From Bacillota bacterium (lineage in GTDB: Bacteria; Bacillota; Clostridia; Acetivibrionales; DTU013): a stretch of DNA of 38,217 nt. This document shows, one piece after another, positions 1-7,195 of the stretch (its first letter is position 1; each line of letters starts with the position of its first letter). A model generated the notes under the pieces. It was not told the origin of the DNA. It ran no database searches and was given only the letters and a program-made list of their open reading frames with translations. The stretch is taken from assembly GCA_023411715.1 (NCBI GenBank), contig JAEYOM010000016.1:1-38217 (forward strand). Reading direction: 5' to 3'. The translations under genes and the position numbers were made by a program.

Positions 1-528
1 AAAAATGACCCTGATACCTCTACTTTGTTTAAGCTTGCTGAAATTTTTAATGTAACAATAGATTATCTTCTTGGCAAATCTGACAACAGAAATAACGTTA
101 TTATTGAAAATGCATATTTGCCTAAAAAAACTATTGATTTACCTATACTCGGCGTAGTAAGAGCTGGTGAACCTCTATATGCCGAACAGAATTTACTTGG
201 ATATTCGTCAATAGATGCTAGCCTCGTTCCATCCGGCGAGTGCTTTTACCTTCGGGTAAAAGGGGATAGCATGAACCTTTCGAATATTGTTGACGGTCAG
301 CTTGTTATGATCCGCCGCCAGGAGGAAGTTGAGAACGGGGAAATTGCTCTTGTTCTAGTTGACGGAGAGGATGCAACTATTAAAAAATTTTATAGAACTA
401 ATACTTTAGTGACCCTTATGCCAAATAGCTCTAATCCGAGTCATCAACCTAGAGTTATTAATTTAAAAAAAGAATCACTTAAAGTTATTGGACTTGTAGT
501 AGGTACATTCATTAATTTTATTAAATAA
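1..528 (+). CDS. XRE/S24 LexA-CI-type repressor, 5' end cut by window
   Basis: The frame is open from the first base, so the true start lies upstream; a TTG at 25 is only an internal codon. The first residues (ending FNVTIDYLLGKSD) match the tail of a Cro/CI-type helix-turn-helix domain. The rest is an S24 peptidase fold. Counting from the TTG, an Ala-Gly bond (A47-G48, in VRAGEP) sits where LexA/CI proteins cleave themselves, the nucleophile is S82 in GDSM and the general base is K120 in ATIKK. All self-cleavage residues are therefore present. Known members repress DNA until RecA filaments trigger cleavage. The next gene starts 48 bp downstream on the same strand, so it may control the restriction-modification genes or an element-wide switch; that role is inference. 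Confidence 0.85.
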   Translation, partial: KNDPDTSTLFKLAEIFNVTIDYLLGKSDNRNNVIIENAYLPKKTIDLPILGVVRAGEPLYAEQNLLGYSSIDASLVPSGECFYLRVKGDSMNLSNIVDGQLVMIRRQEEVENGEIALVLVDGEDATIKKFYRTNTLVTLMPNSSNPSHQPRVINLKKESLKVIGLVVGTFINFIK

Positions 529-576
529 CAAAATAGTATCTTTATTAACTTAAATTCATCAATGAGGTGGTCATAA

Positions 577-2775
577 ATGTCAAATACTAAAGATCAAATA
601 TCTAAATCAAAATTGTATGAGTACTTCAAAACTTTTGAAACCAAATTTTGTAAGCTGAATTTTATAGATAAAGAATGGTATTTAATTAATTGTGGTGTTT
701 ATTCAAATTGTAAAAAAGCAAATATAAAAGATAAAAGTGGTCAATATAGCGAAGAGTGGTATAGAGCCAGAATGGTATGGTCTTTAGTTCAATATGGCTA
801 TCCTCATAAAAATATATGTGTCGAATTTACTATTCCCAAAGGAAGTGCAGGTGCTAAATCTCTAAACCCTGATATTGTCATTTTCAAAAGCGAAAATTGG
901 TTTGATATTTATGAAAAATGGGATAAGTCAAAAGTAGTTCCTGATGAACTTTGTAATGATTTTTTAGTCTTTTTTGAAGCTAAAAACGACATTAATAGTA
1001 TTGAAAGCGCCGTAACCAAACAGTTAGGCGAGGCTATGAAAAGCCATAATAGTGAACAGGTTTTTGGTATTTATTTTGATAATCAAATAGACTTACTTAT
1101 CTTCAGAAAAGAAGGAACTAATCCAATAAAAAGGTACTTTCCAAATAAATCAATAGATGGAGATGGTATTGAAAAACTTAACTTAACTAATAGAGATGAG
1201 CTTATTTCTTTACCAACATTTGACCAGTTTAGAGATAATTTAACAGCTACAGAGGATGTAAGTAAATTAAATTTTTGTACTAATCAGCCTATCGATGAAG
1301 ATAGTTTTTCTGATCTACTTGAAGTTATTAATAGACTTCAAGATAGACTTAATGTATCTCATTTACAAGATTTAATAGTTGAATTTATAACTTTAAAAGT
1401 TGCTGATGAAAAAGAGGTCCGAAAAAATAAAAAGCATTTTTTTGAATTTTATGTTAAATATGAAGAAAAAAATAAATTAGGATATGGATCACAAAGCTTT
1501 AGAAATAGAGTTGAAAATTTATATAAGAAAGCTCAAAGTGAATACAAAAGTATATTTACTAATAGAGAATTTAAGTATGAAATTAAAAATGGTAGCTTAA
1601 GTCCCATACATGGTGATGATGAAAAATTTTTAATTGGTCTTATAGAAGTATTCCAGAAAAAAACAATACTTGATACCCAAAATACTAATTTTAATCAGAT
1701 AATATTTAATAATTTTGGCAATAATATAGAGAAAGCAAAAGAAAAACAGTTTTTTACTCCAATACCTATAGTTAATGCAATAATTAAAATAATTAACCCG
1801 CAAAAAAACGAAACTATTTGTGACCCATGTTCAGGTATTTGTGATTTTTTAGCTATGGCATTTAGACATATATACAAAAACGATATTTCTGAGTTACCTC
1901 CTGCAGATAATTTTTATGCATATGATAAGGACAGCAAAATTCTTAAATTAGCTGAACTTAATTTAGTTTTAAATGGTGATGGTAATGCTAATGTATATAT
2001 TATGGACTCCATAATAGATAAGCTACTAATTGACGGAAATTATAGAGATATCGATTTTTCAATTGAAAATTATAATAAAGCTAGCTGGGAAAACAAAAAC
2101 GATGAATTAAAGAATTTAAAAAAATTTCATATAGTTGTAACAAATCCTCCTTTCGGTAAAGGAAGAGATTTAAAAACAGGTAGAGATAATAAATGGGATG
2201 TTCCCACTAAAACTATAGATTTATATGAGACATGGCAGGTTTCCGGTAAACCATCTTCAATAGATATGGGGGTGATTTTTTTAGAAAATGCCTATAAAAT
2301 TTTAGAAGATGGGGGTAGGATGGGTATTATATTATCTAACTCAATAGCTGGTGTATCAGAATGGTCCAAAGTTAGAGATTGGATAATCTCAAAAATGAGA
2401 ATTGTTGCTCTTTTCGATCTTCCATCTGGTACCTTCGGAGAAACTGATGTTTCAACAACAGTTATTATTGCTTATAAACCAAAACCTAATGAAGTGCACA
2501 TTTTAAGTGAAGACTATGAAATTTTTGTAAAAGAAGTTAAGCATGTTGGCTACACGGTTAATAGAATTGATAGAATCGTTATTATGACACCCGATTTTGT
2601 TATTAATGAAGAAACTTTCCAAAGAGAAAAGGATATTAATGGCAATGACAAAAGGCTAACAGATTTGCCTGATTTAGTTAACGAATTTAACGAGTGGCTT
2701 AATAAAAATAAATATAAATATGAAATTATTTATAATGCGTTTCATGGTGACACTTTTGAAAAATGGGAGATATAG
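577..2775 (+). CDS. Nuclease-methylase fusion subunit of a BcgI-like/type I-like R-M system
   Basis: A 732-residue protein in two parts. Residues about 60-180 look like a PD-(D/E)XK nuclease of the HsdR N-terminal kind: E83, P98-D99, E134-A-K136 and Q149 are in the expected order. Residues about 350-690 are an N6-adenine methylase of the HsdM type: KQFFTP (390-395), SAM motif I DPCSG (416-420) and catalytic NPPF (523-526). Motif I is slightly unusual (DPCSGICDF rather than DPxCGSGGF). There is no helicase domain and no hsdR gene follows, so cutting and methylation appear to lie in one chain that takes its specificity from the next gene, as in BcgI. RBS GAGGTGG lies 7 bases before the ATG. The alternative is a plain HsdM with a degenerate N-terminus. 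Confidence 0.85.
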   Translation: MSNTKDQISKSKLYEYFKTFETKFCKLNFIDKEWYLINCGVYSNCKKANIKDKSGQYSEEWYRARMVWSLVQYGYPHKNICVEFTIPKGSAGAKSLNPDIVIFKSENWFDIYEKWDKSKVVPDELCNDFLVFFEAKNDINSIESAVTKQLGEAMKSHNSEQVFGIYFDNQIDLLIFRKEGTNPIKRYFPNKSIDGDGIEKLNLTNRDELISLPTFDQFRDNLTATEDVSKLNFCTNQPIDEDSFSDLLEVINRLQDRLNVSHLQDLIVEFITLKVADEKEVRKNKKHFFEFYVKYEEKNKLGYGSQSFRNRVENLYKKAQSEYKSIFTNREFKYEIKNGSLSPIHGDDEKFLIGLIEVFQKKTILDTQNTNFNQIIFNNFGNNIEKAKEKQFFTPIPIVNAIIKIINPQKNETICDPCSGICDFLAMAFRHIYKNDISELPPADNFYAYDKDSKILKLAELNLVLNGDGNANVYIMDSIIDKLLIDGNYRDIDFSIENYNKASWENKNDELKNLKKFHIVVTNPPFGKGRDLKTGRDNKWDVPTKTIDLYETWQVSGKPSSIDMGVIFLENAYKILEDGGRMGIILSNSIAGVSEWSKVRDWIISKMRIVALFDLPSGTFGETDVSTTVIIAYKPKPNEVHILSEDYEIFVKEVKHVGYTVNRIDRIVIMTPDFVINEETFQREKDINGNDKRLTDLPDLVNEFNEWLNKNKYKYEIIYNAFHGDTFEKWEI

Positions 2776-2777
2776 TG

Positions 2778-4244
2778 ATGTACAATTATATTTACAAGCC
2801 TAAAACTATAAATTCAAGCCATTTTAAGAATAATGAATTTGCCTTATCACCTTTTAATTATAGAAAAACAGTATTTAAAAATAACAATACTTACACATTA
2901 GAAAACCTTTTAAATAATAAAATATATAAAGGTTTTGAACCTGGTACAACCAGCTATATAGGTTTTTCTGATAATTATTTTATTAGAATTAGTGATTTAG
3001 ATGATTTGAATTTAACTTTTGATATTACCGAGGATACAAAAAAAATCATACCACCTTCTAGCGATGAAGATTTAATTAATAAGTATGACATTTTATACCA
3101 AAGTGCTAGCAATGAAGGAAATGTTTGCATATACTTGGGCGACAAACCTGCATATTATAATAGCCATTTACGCAAACTGTTATTTAATGAAGATAAATTT
3201 TATATTTTTGCATTACTGAAATCAAATGTCGGTAAGCAACAAGTTGAAGTATTAGGTTCCATAAAGGGTATGGATAATTTTAAAGAGAATTACCTATTAA
3301 ATACTGTTATACCTTATCCTAATAAAAAAAATCATGAGTTTCCTAATAAAGTTAAGTTTTTGGTCAGCCAAATAACACAAAATATAATTAACAAAGAAGA
3401 ACAAATAAAAAATAAGAATCTTCAAATTGATGAATTAATTGAAGCTGAGATAAAATCTAATCAAAAAGAAAACTTGTTTTCTTATGAATATCCAACCATA
3501 AACAAAATTAAATACGAAAGTCGTATGGATACTGTTTTATACGAAAAAGAGTATACTTCTTTAGAATTTCTAGTTTTAAATTATATTAATGATGTATTTT
3601 TTTTGAAACCTGAACACGTTTCACCTGGCAAAACTCCTAAAGATTATTACTTTACTAGTAAAAAGCAAAATAATACTTATTTATGGGTTACTCCAAAAAA
3701 TATGGCTAGAAGGCAATTATTGTATAATACATATATTTATTCCAGCAAACCTTCTAATACAAAAAAACATAGCCTTATATTTACTGGTGTAAGATATGTT
3801 GGTAATTGCTTCTTCGTTGATAATTTATCGGAACCAGTATATTGTAATCAAAATACTTTAGTAATAAATTACTCTAGTAATATAATTGATCAATTATATT
3901 TACTATGTTATTTAAGTAGCAATATAGGTAGGAATATGCAGCTAATGCAAAGAATAAAAGGAATAGTACCAATATTATACAAAGCTGATTTAGTTAAAAT
4001 TCCTATACCTAATTTCCCGATAAATATTCGTACAAAATTGTCGAGACTTTACTATAATCCAGTTCATAAAGATAATAATATTGCTTTAGAAGAATATCTT
4101 GCTAAAGAAATTGATTATAATCAGCAATTAGGTATCTATCAATTAAATATGGAAATATTAGATTTAAGGAATAAGTTAAATGAGCTTATTGATAAAATTG
4201 CAAATGAAAAGCCAATTTCTATTGATATAAATAATTTTTTATAA
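2778..4244 (+). CDS. Type I-like specificity (S) subunit
   Basis: About 488 residues that would supply DNA target recognition for the preceding nuclease-methylase. Two variable target-recognition halves (roughly residues 1-190 and 235-425) are each followed by a lysine/glutamate-rich helix (around 195-230 and 440-475), the layout of HsdS proteins. The ATG at 2778 is preferred because GGGAG at 2765-2769 is spaced 8 bases from it; an in-frame ATG at 2763 lacks a ribosome site. The start lies 2 bases after the upstream stop, so translation is coupled. Sequence-level similarity to known S subunits is modest by eye; the call rests on architecture and position. The recognition sequence cannot be predicted. 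Confidence 0.75.
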   Translation: MYNYIYKPKTINSSHFKNNEFALSPFNYRKTVFKNNNTYTLENLLNNKIYKGFEPGTTSYIGFSDNYFIRISDLDDLNLTFDITEDTKKIIPPSSDEDLINKYDILYQSASNEGNVCIYLGDKPAYYNSHLRKLLFNEDKFYIFALLKSNVGKQQVEVLGSIKGMDNFKENYLLNTVIPYPNKKNHEFPNKVKFLVSQITQNIINKEEQIKNKNLQIDELIEAEIKSNQKENLFSYEYPTINKIKYESRMDTVLYEKEYTSLEFLVLNYINDVFFLKPEHVSPGKTPKDYYFTSKKQNNTYLWVTPKNMARRQLLYNTYIYSSKPSNTKKHSLIFTGVRYVGNCFFVDNLSEPVYCNQNTLVINYSSNIIDQLYLLCYLSSNIGRNMQLMQRIKGIVPILYKADLVKIPIPNFPINIRTKLSRLYYNPVHKDNNIALEEYLAKEIDYNQQLGIYQLNMEILDLRNKLNELIDKIANEKPISIDINNFL

Positions 4245-4254
4245 CTAATATTAC

Positions 4255-4277
4255 TACACCAACTAATACACCAACTA
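4255..4277 (+). repeat. Direct repeat TACACCAACTA x2 near the att site
   Basis: TACACCAACTA occurs at 4255-4265 and again at 4267-4277, a 12-bp period, about 110 bp inside the island end. Short direct repeats at this distance from an attachment site are typical of integrase arm-type binding sites, but no binding can be shown from sequence. The rest of 4278-4374 is AT-rich with no ORF. Confidence 0.4.
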
Positions 4278-4374
4278 GAATGTTGTTTTATAATTTTTAA
4301 TAATTAAATATAATTAATCTATCAGTCTTGATACCTAATTTAATCTATTTTAATTATTTATAATAATTATTAAT

Positions 4375-4392
4375 CAGTAATTCCAGTAATTC
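4375..4392 (+). repeat. Tandem 9-mer CAGTAATTC x2 abutting the att core
   Basis: CAGTAATTC is repeated exactly at 4375-4383 and 4384-4392. The second copy runs into the tRNA anticodon-loop sequence. The position suggests a core-type integrase site or a scar of recombination; this is inference. Confidence 0.4.
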
Positions 4393-4434
4393 CTAAACCG
4401 CAGGCCGGAGGTTCGAATCCTCTCGGGCGCACCA
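4390..4434 (+). other. Attachment site: 3' part of tRNA-Arg(CCU)
   Basis: Read as tRNA: anticodon loop TTCCTAA (4390-4396, anticodon CCU), 3' anticodon stem ACCGC (4397-4401), 5-base variable loop, T-arm GGAGG-TTCGAAT-CCTCT (4407-4423, all five pairs form with one G-U), acceptor 3' strand CGGGCGC (4424-4430), discriminator A and encoded CCA (4432-4434). The bases before the loop do not pair with ACCGC and no D-arm or 5' acceptor strand exists, so this is a partial tRNA, not a functional gene. The break at the anticodon loop is a typical tyrosine-integrase crossover point. The original chromosomal 3' end and its terminator lie here, so this is the distal att copy. Confidence 0.85.
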
Positions 4435-4445
4435 CAGATTGTCTG

Positions 4446-4471
4446 AAAACCCGCTTAAATGGCGGGTTTTT
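4446..4471 (+). terminator. Rho-independent terminator of the original tRNA-Arg gene
   Basis: AAAACCCGC (4446-4454) pairs with GCGGGTTTT (4462-4470) around a 7-base loop, followed by T's. It lies 11 bases after the CCA end, the expected place for the terminator of the tRNA gene split by the island. Confidence 0.85.
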
Positions 4472-4585
4472 GGCATGTTTATGCTTTTTCACACTGCATA
4501 ACACAGTAGGCTTCGTAACTTTATATGAATACTCTGTATAAATATTATACCGATCGGACCTTTTCGGACAGTCTGACCATTTAAA

Positions 4586-4620
4586 ACTTACAAGTATAAG
4601 GCTTGTAGGTTTTTATTTTT
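4586..4620 (+). terminator. Second terminator-like hairpin before msrA
   Basis: ACTTACAAG (4586-4594) pairs with CTTGTAGGT (4602-4610, one G-U), followed by TTTTTATTTTT. It is a good intrinsic terminator on the plus strand, 107 bases ahead of the msrA start. It could be a back-up stop for tRNA transcription or an attenuator in the msrA leader. Otherwise the 4472-4726 stretch shows no gene; a TATAAA at 4682 is a possible but weak msrA -10. Confidence 0.6.
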
Positions 4621-4726
4621 CTTCCCGTTATCTTTCTAAAATCCCGAAACCCGTAAAATGAATAAGTTCCATACAGGTTGGTATAAATACATTAAGCCGA
4701 ATAATTCTCGAAAGGAGTATATTCAG

Positions 4727-5281
4727 ATGAGTATGGATGGTGATAATCCCCATAACAGATACGCTACATTTGCCGGAGGCTGTTTCTGGTGCATGGCAGG
4801 GCCATTTCAGGAAATCAGCGGTGTGCTGGACGTCAAGTCAGGGTACACGGGCGGCCATATGGAAAATCCGACCTATGAGGATGTATGTTTGGGCACGAGC
4901 GGGCATTATGAGGCAGTGCAAATCACGTACAATCCTGCAAAGGTCGATTATGCATTACTGCTCGATACCTATTGGCGGCAGATTGATCCGACAGACCCAG
5001 GAGGGCAGTTTTATGACAGGGGGCAGCAGTACCAGACTGTAATTTTTTATCATGACGAGGAACAAAAAGAGCTTGCTATTGCATCGAAGAAAGAACTTGA
5101 GAATTCAGGCAGGTTCAACAAGCCAATCGTTACCGAAATATTACCCGCTCGCAAGTTCTATCCTGCAGAAGAATACCATCAGGATTACCACAGAAAAAAT
5201 CCCGAACGCTATAAAAACTATAAAAACGGCTCGGGTAGGCAGGAATTTGTTTGTAAGGTATGGAGTGATAGAGATGAATGA
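4727..5281 (+). CDS. msrA: Peptide-methionine (S)-S-oxide reductase MsrA
   Basis: A cytosolic repair enzyme of 184 residues that reduces the S-epimer of methionine sulfoxide in proteins with thioredoxin electrons. The signature GGCFWC is at residues 17-22, with catalytic C19; conserved GYTGG, GHYEAV and the YHQDY stretch near the C-terminus follow. A late Cys (in FVCKV) could act as resolving residue. The start at 4727 is chosen over an in-frame ATG at 4658 because AAAGGAG (4711-4717) is well spaced from it and the protein then begins just before the conserved fold. The stop overlaps the msrB start (ATGAATGA), so the two halves of methionine sulfoxide repair are translationally coupled. Confidence 0.95.
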   Translation: MSMDGDNPHNRYATFAGGCFWCMAGPFQEISGVLDVKSGYTGGHMENPTYEDVCLGTSGHYEAVQITYNPAKVDYALLLDTYWRQIDPTDPGGQFYDRGQQYQTVIFYHDEEQKELAIASKKELENSGRFNKPIVTEILPARKFYPAEEYHQDYHRKNPERYKNYKNGSGRQEFVCKVWSDRDE

Positions 5282-5732
5282 TAAAAGTTTTTCCAAACCG
5301 GATAAAGAAGATATCAGGAACAAGCTAACGCCAATACAGTATAAGGTGACCCAGGAGAATGGTACAGAACCTCCTTTCAATAATGAATTCTGGAACCATA
5401 AAGAACATGGCATTTATGTAGATATCGTTTCGGGCGAACCATTGTTCAGCTCCTTGGATAAGTTTGATTCAGGCTGCGGCTGGCCGAGTTTTACCTCACC
5501 TATTGAAAAGGAGAATGTTCGCGAAAAGGTAGATAAAAGTCATTTTATGGTTCGTATCGAAGTGAGAAGCAAACATGCGGACTCTCACATCGGGCATGTT
5601 TTCACAGATGGTCCGGAGCCAACAGGCTTGCGCTATTGTATAAATTCGGCTGCACTCAGATTTATTCCGGTCAGGGATTTGGAAAAGGAAGGTTATGGGG
5701 AGTATCTGAAACTTTTTTCCCACTCGACATAA
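5274..5732 (+). CDS. msrB: Peptide-methionine (R)-S-oxide reductase MsrB
   Basis: Repairs the R-epimer of methionine sulfoxide, completing the work of MsrA. In this 152-residue frame the catalytic cysteine is C122 in RYCINSAALRF and the likely resolving cysteine is C68 in SGCGWPSF. The CxxC zinc pairs of many MsrB proteins are missing (the first site reads YVDIVSGEPLF), so it is a zinc-free type. The frame is open further upstream, but ATG 5274 overlaps the msrA stop by 8 bases, has GGAG upstream, and gives the usual length. The cysteine is encoded by TGT, so this is not a selenoprotein. Confidence 0.95.
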   Translation: MNDKSFSKPDKEDIRNKLTPIQYKVTQENGTEPPFNNEFWNHKEHGIYVDIVSGEPLFSSLDKFDSGCGWPSFTSPIEKENVREKVDKSHFMVRIEVRSKHADSHIGHVFTDGPEPTGLRYCINSAALRFIPVRDLEKEGYGEYLKLFSHST

Positions 5733-5831
5733 AGGGAAAAGGACAAGGATACAAATCGTTATATTTACGGTTTCATACCGAAACAAAATACTGCATTGAC
5801 CGTCTAAAACAGTATCATGGAGGTAAAGGCT

Positions 5832-5930
5832 ATGAGAAAACTCTCTATTGTTGTTATTATACTTTCGTTGATCTTATGCCAATGTTCTACGCTCCAATAT
5901 TATCACCGGGAATTACGCATAACTGAATAA
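5832..5930 (+). CDS. Short ORF with strong RBS, signal-like peptide (32 aa)
   Basis: ATG at 5832 follows a strong ATGGAGGTAAAGG ribosome site and opens a 32-codon frame. It starts with MRKLS, then a hydrophobic run (IVVIILSLILCQC) resembling a lipoprotein signal with a cysteine near residue 16-18, then a short polar tail. It could be a small secreted or lipid-anchored peptide, or the stump of a longer lipoprotein gene. I do not recognise it. It lies 99 bp downstream of msrB on the same strand and converges on the adaptor operon. Confidence 0.35.
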   Translation: MRKLSIVVIILSLILCQCSTLQYYHRELRITE

Positions 5931-6002
5931 ACTTGGTTTTTTTTCACCAGAAGGAACCTTTCGGGGTTTGGGATTTTTTATTTCCTTGATTCAAAAACAG
6001 TT

Positions 6003-7184
6003 TCAATCCATTGTCTCCATAGAGACAGACGGATTCAAAAGAACATGGTCTCCCTCGCTCAACCCATCCGTTACCTCAACCCGGTTTTCGCCATCATCCC
6101 TTATCCCGGTCCGCACAAGCCTTTCGACTACCATATTGTTTTCCAGTACTTTGACATGCTCCTCGTCGAAGGTCACATAAATGGATTCCGGAGGAACGGT
6201 TAAAACATTTTTCTCCATTCCGGTATTCAGGGTGATGACACCTTCAGTACCTTCCGTTATCTTATCGGGGACAGATTCGTCCAAAGTAGCCCGGAGTGAT
6301 ATTCTGGCCATGAGTCCATTCTGGATTCCCAATGGGACATTGAATTCCGTGTCTGCTGTATCAATGCCTTCACGCATTAATGGGAAGGTGATCCTATCGA
6401 TGGTGCAGGGTATGCTTGATGTACCGCCGGAACCGTAGTTGATGACACCCTTCAGTCCCCTGACAATACCGGCGGGGCTTTTCAATTTCTTTTTCCCTCC
6501 GTTGCCGGTATAATCTGAGATGGATGCATTCTCCACCAGAAATACCATATCGGATAAGCCGTAAATCCGGATCACCGGCCGATAGGTTTGTGATATACTG
6601 CCAGCCTTGACTTCCGGTTCTCCTGCAATGCCGTCTGCGGGAGATATCAGTTTACAGGCGTTCATTTTCCGGTCCAGCTCCTGTATATCCAGCTCAAGCG
6701 CCTGAAGATCCAGTTGGGCTTCCTTCCTCTCAGTCATGTCTTTTTTCCCGTCAATTGCTTCGCTGACACTGAGTTCTTCCAGACGGACAAGAATCTTCTC
6801 CCTCTCCAGTTCCTTCTTTATCTTCTCCCTTGTCAGCGCCGAAGTATCGAGCTCTGCCAGTAAATCGCCCTTTTTAACCTTATCTCCCGCATTCACATAA
6901 AACTTTGCTATTGCGTAACCTGAGACGGAAAAGGATACACTGCAGGTACGACTTCTCCGAAATACGCCTGTCAATTTGACTGTGCTCTGTATTGTCTGGT
7001 AGGAGGCTGTTATTGTTGGAAGCGCGTCCGGAGAACCCGAAGAAGCAATGGCTTCATTCCGGCCTTGGAGCGTATCCCTGTCGGATGGCTGGGAACCCGC
7101 CGGATAAGAGCAGCCGGAAGGCAGCAATAATAAAAACATGCAGGACAGGACGAGTAATTTATTGAAAATATTGGGTTTTCTCAT
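6003..7184 (-). CDS. HlyD/MacA-type membrane-fusion adaptor lipoprotein
   Basis: 393 residues. Begins with a lipoprotein signal and lipobox LPSGC (C25), so it would be lipid-anchored outside the membrane. The biotinyl/lipoyl-like half motif around residues 85-115 (YAIAKFYVNAGDKVKKGDLLAELDTS region), a charged helical hairpin (about 115-175), the second lipoyl half and a beta-barrel region match periplasmic adaptor subunits of MacA/RND type. In Gram-positive bacteria such adaptors work with FtsX-type ABC permeases in export of peptides or drugs. It begins 11 bp after the permease gene and is the last gene of a three-gene operon with a second adaptor. Confidence 0.85.
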   Translation of the reverse strand: MRKPNIFNKLLVLSCMFLLLLPSGCSYPAGSQPSDRDTLQGRNEAIASSGSPDALPTITASYQTIQSTVKLTGVFRRSRTCSVSFSVSGYAIAKFYVNAGDKVKKGDLLAELDTSALTREKIKKELEREKILVRLEELSVSEAIDGKKDMTERKEAQLDLQALELDIQELDRKMNACKLISPADGIAGEPEVKAGSISQTYRPVIRIYGLSDMVFLVENASISDYTGNGGKKKLKSPAGIVRGLKGVINYGSGGTSSIPCTIDRITFPLMREGIDTADTEFNVPLGIQNGLMARISLRATLDESVPDKITEGTEGVITLNTGMEKNVLTVPPESIYVTFDEEHVKVLENNMVVERLVRTGIRDDGENRVEVTDGLSEGDHVLLNPSVSMETMD

Positions 7185-7195
7185 AAAAGTACCTG

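Larger units (their letters stand above)
1..4434. mobile_element. Right end of an integrated genomic island at tRNA-Arg(CCU)
   Basis: The segment holds a phage-type repressor and a two-gene restriction-modification system. It is clearly more AT-rich than the DNA right of position 4434. It ends at a partial tRNA-Arg(CCU) 3' end with no tRNA 5' half before it, the pattern left when a tyrosine integrase inserts an element at a tRNA 3' end. The element therefore lies to the left, and an intact tRNA gene and the integrase are expected outside the window. No integrase is visible here, so whether it is a prophage, ICE or small defence island cannot be decided. Confidence 0.65.

Noticed and set aside
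5938..5990. Bidirectional terminator between the short ORF and the adaptor gene
   Set aside because: T-runs are present but the only stem (AACC/GGTT) is four to five pairs, too weak to support a call.
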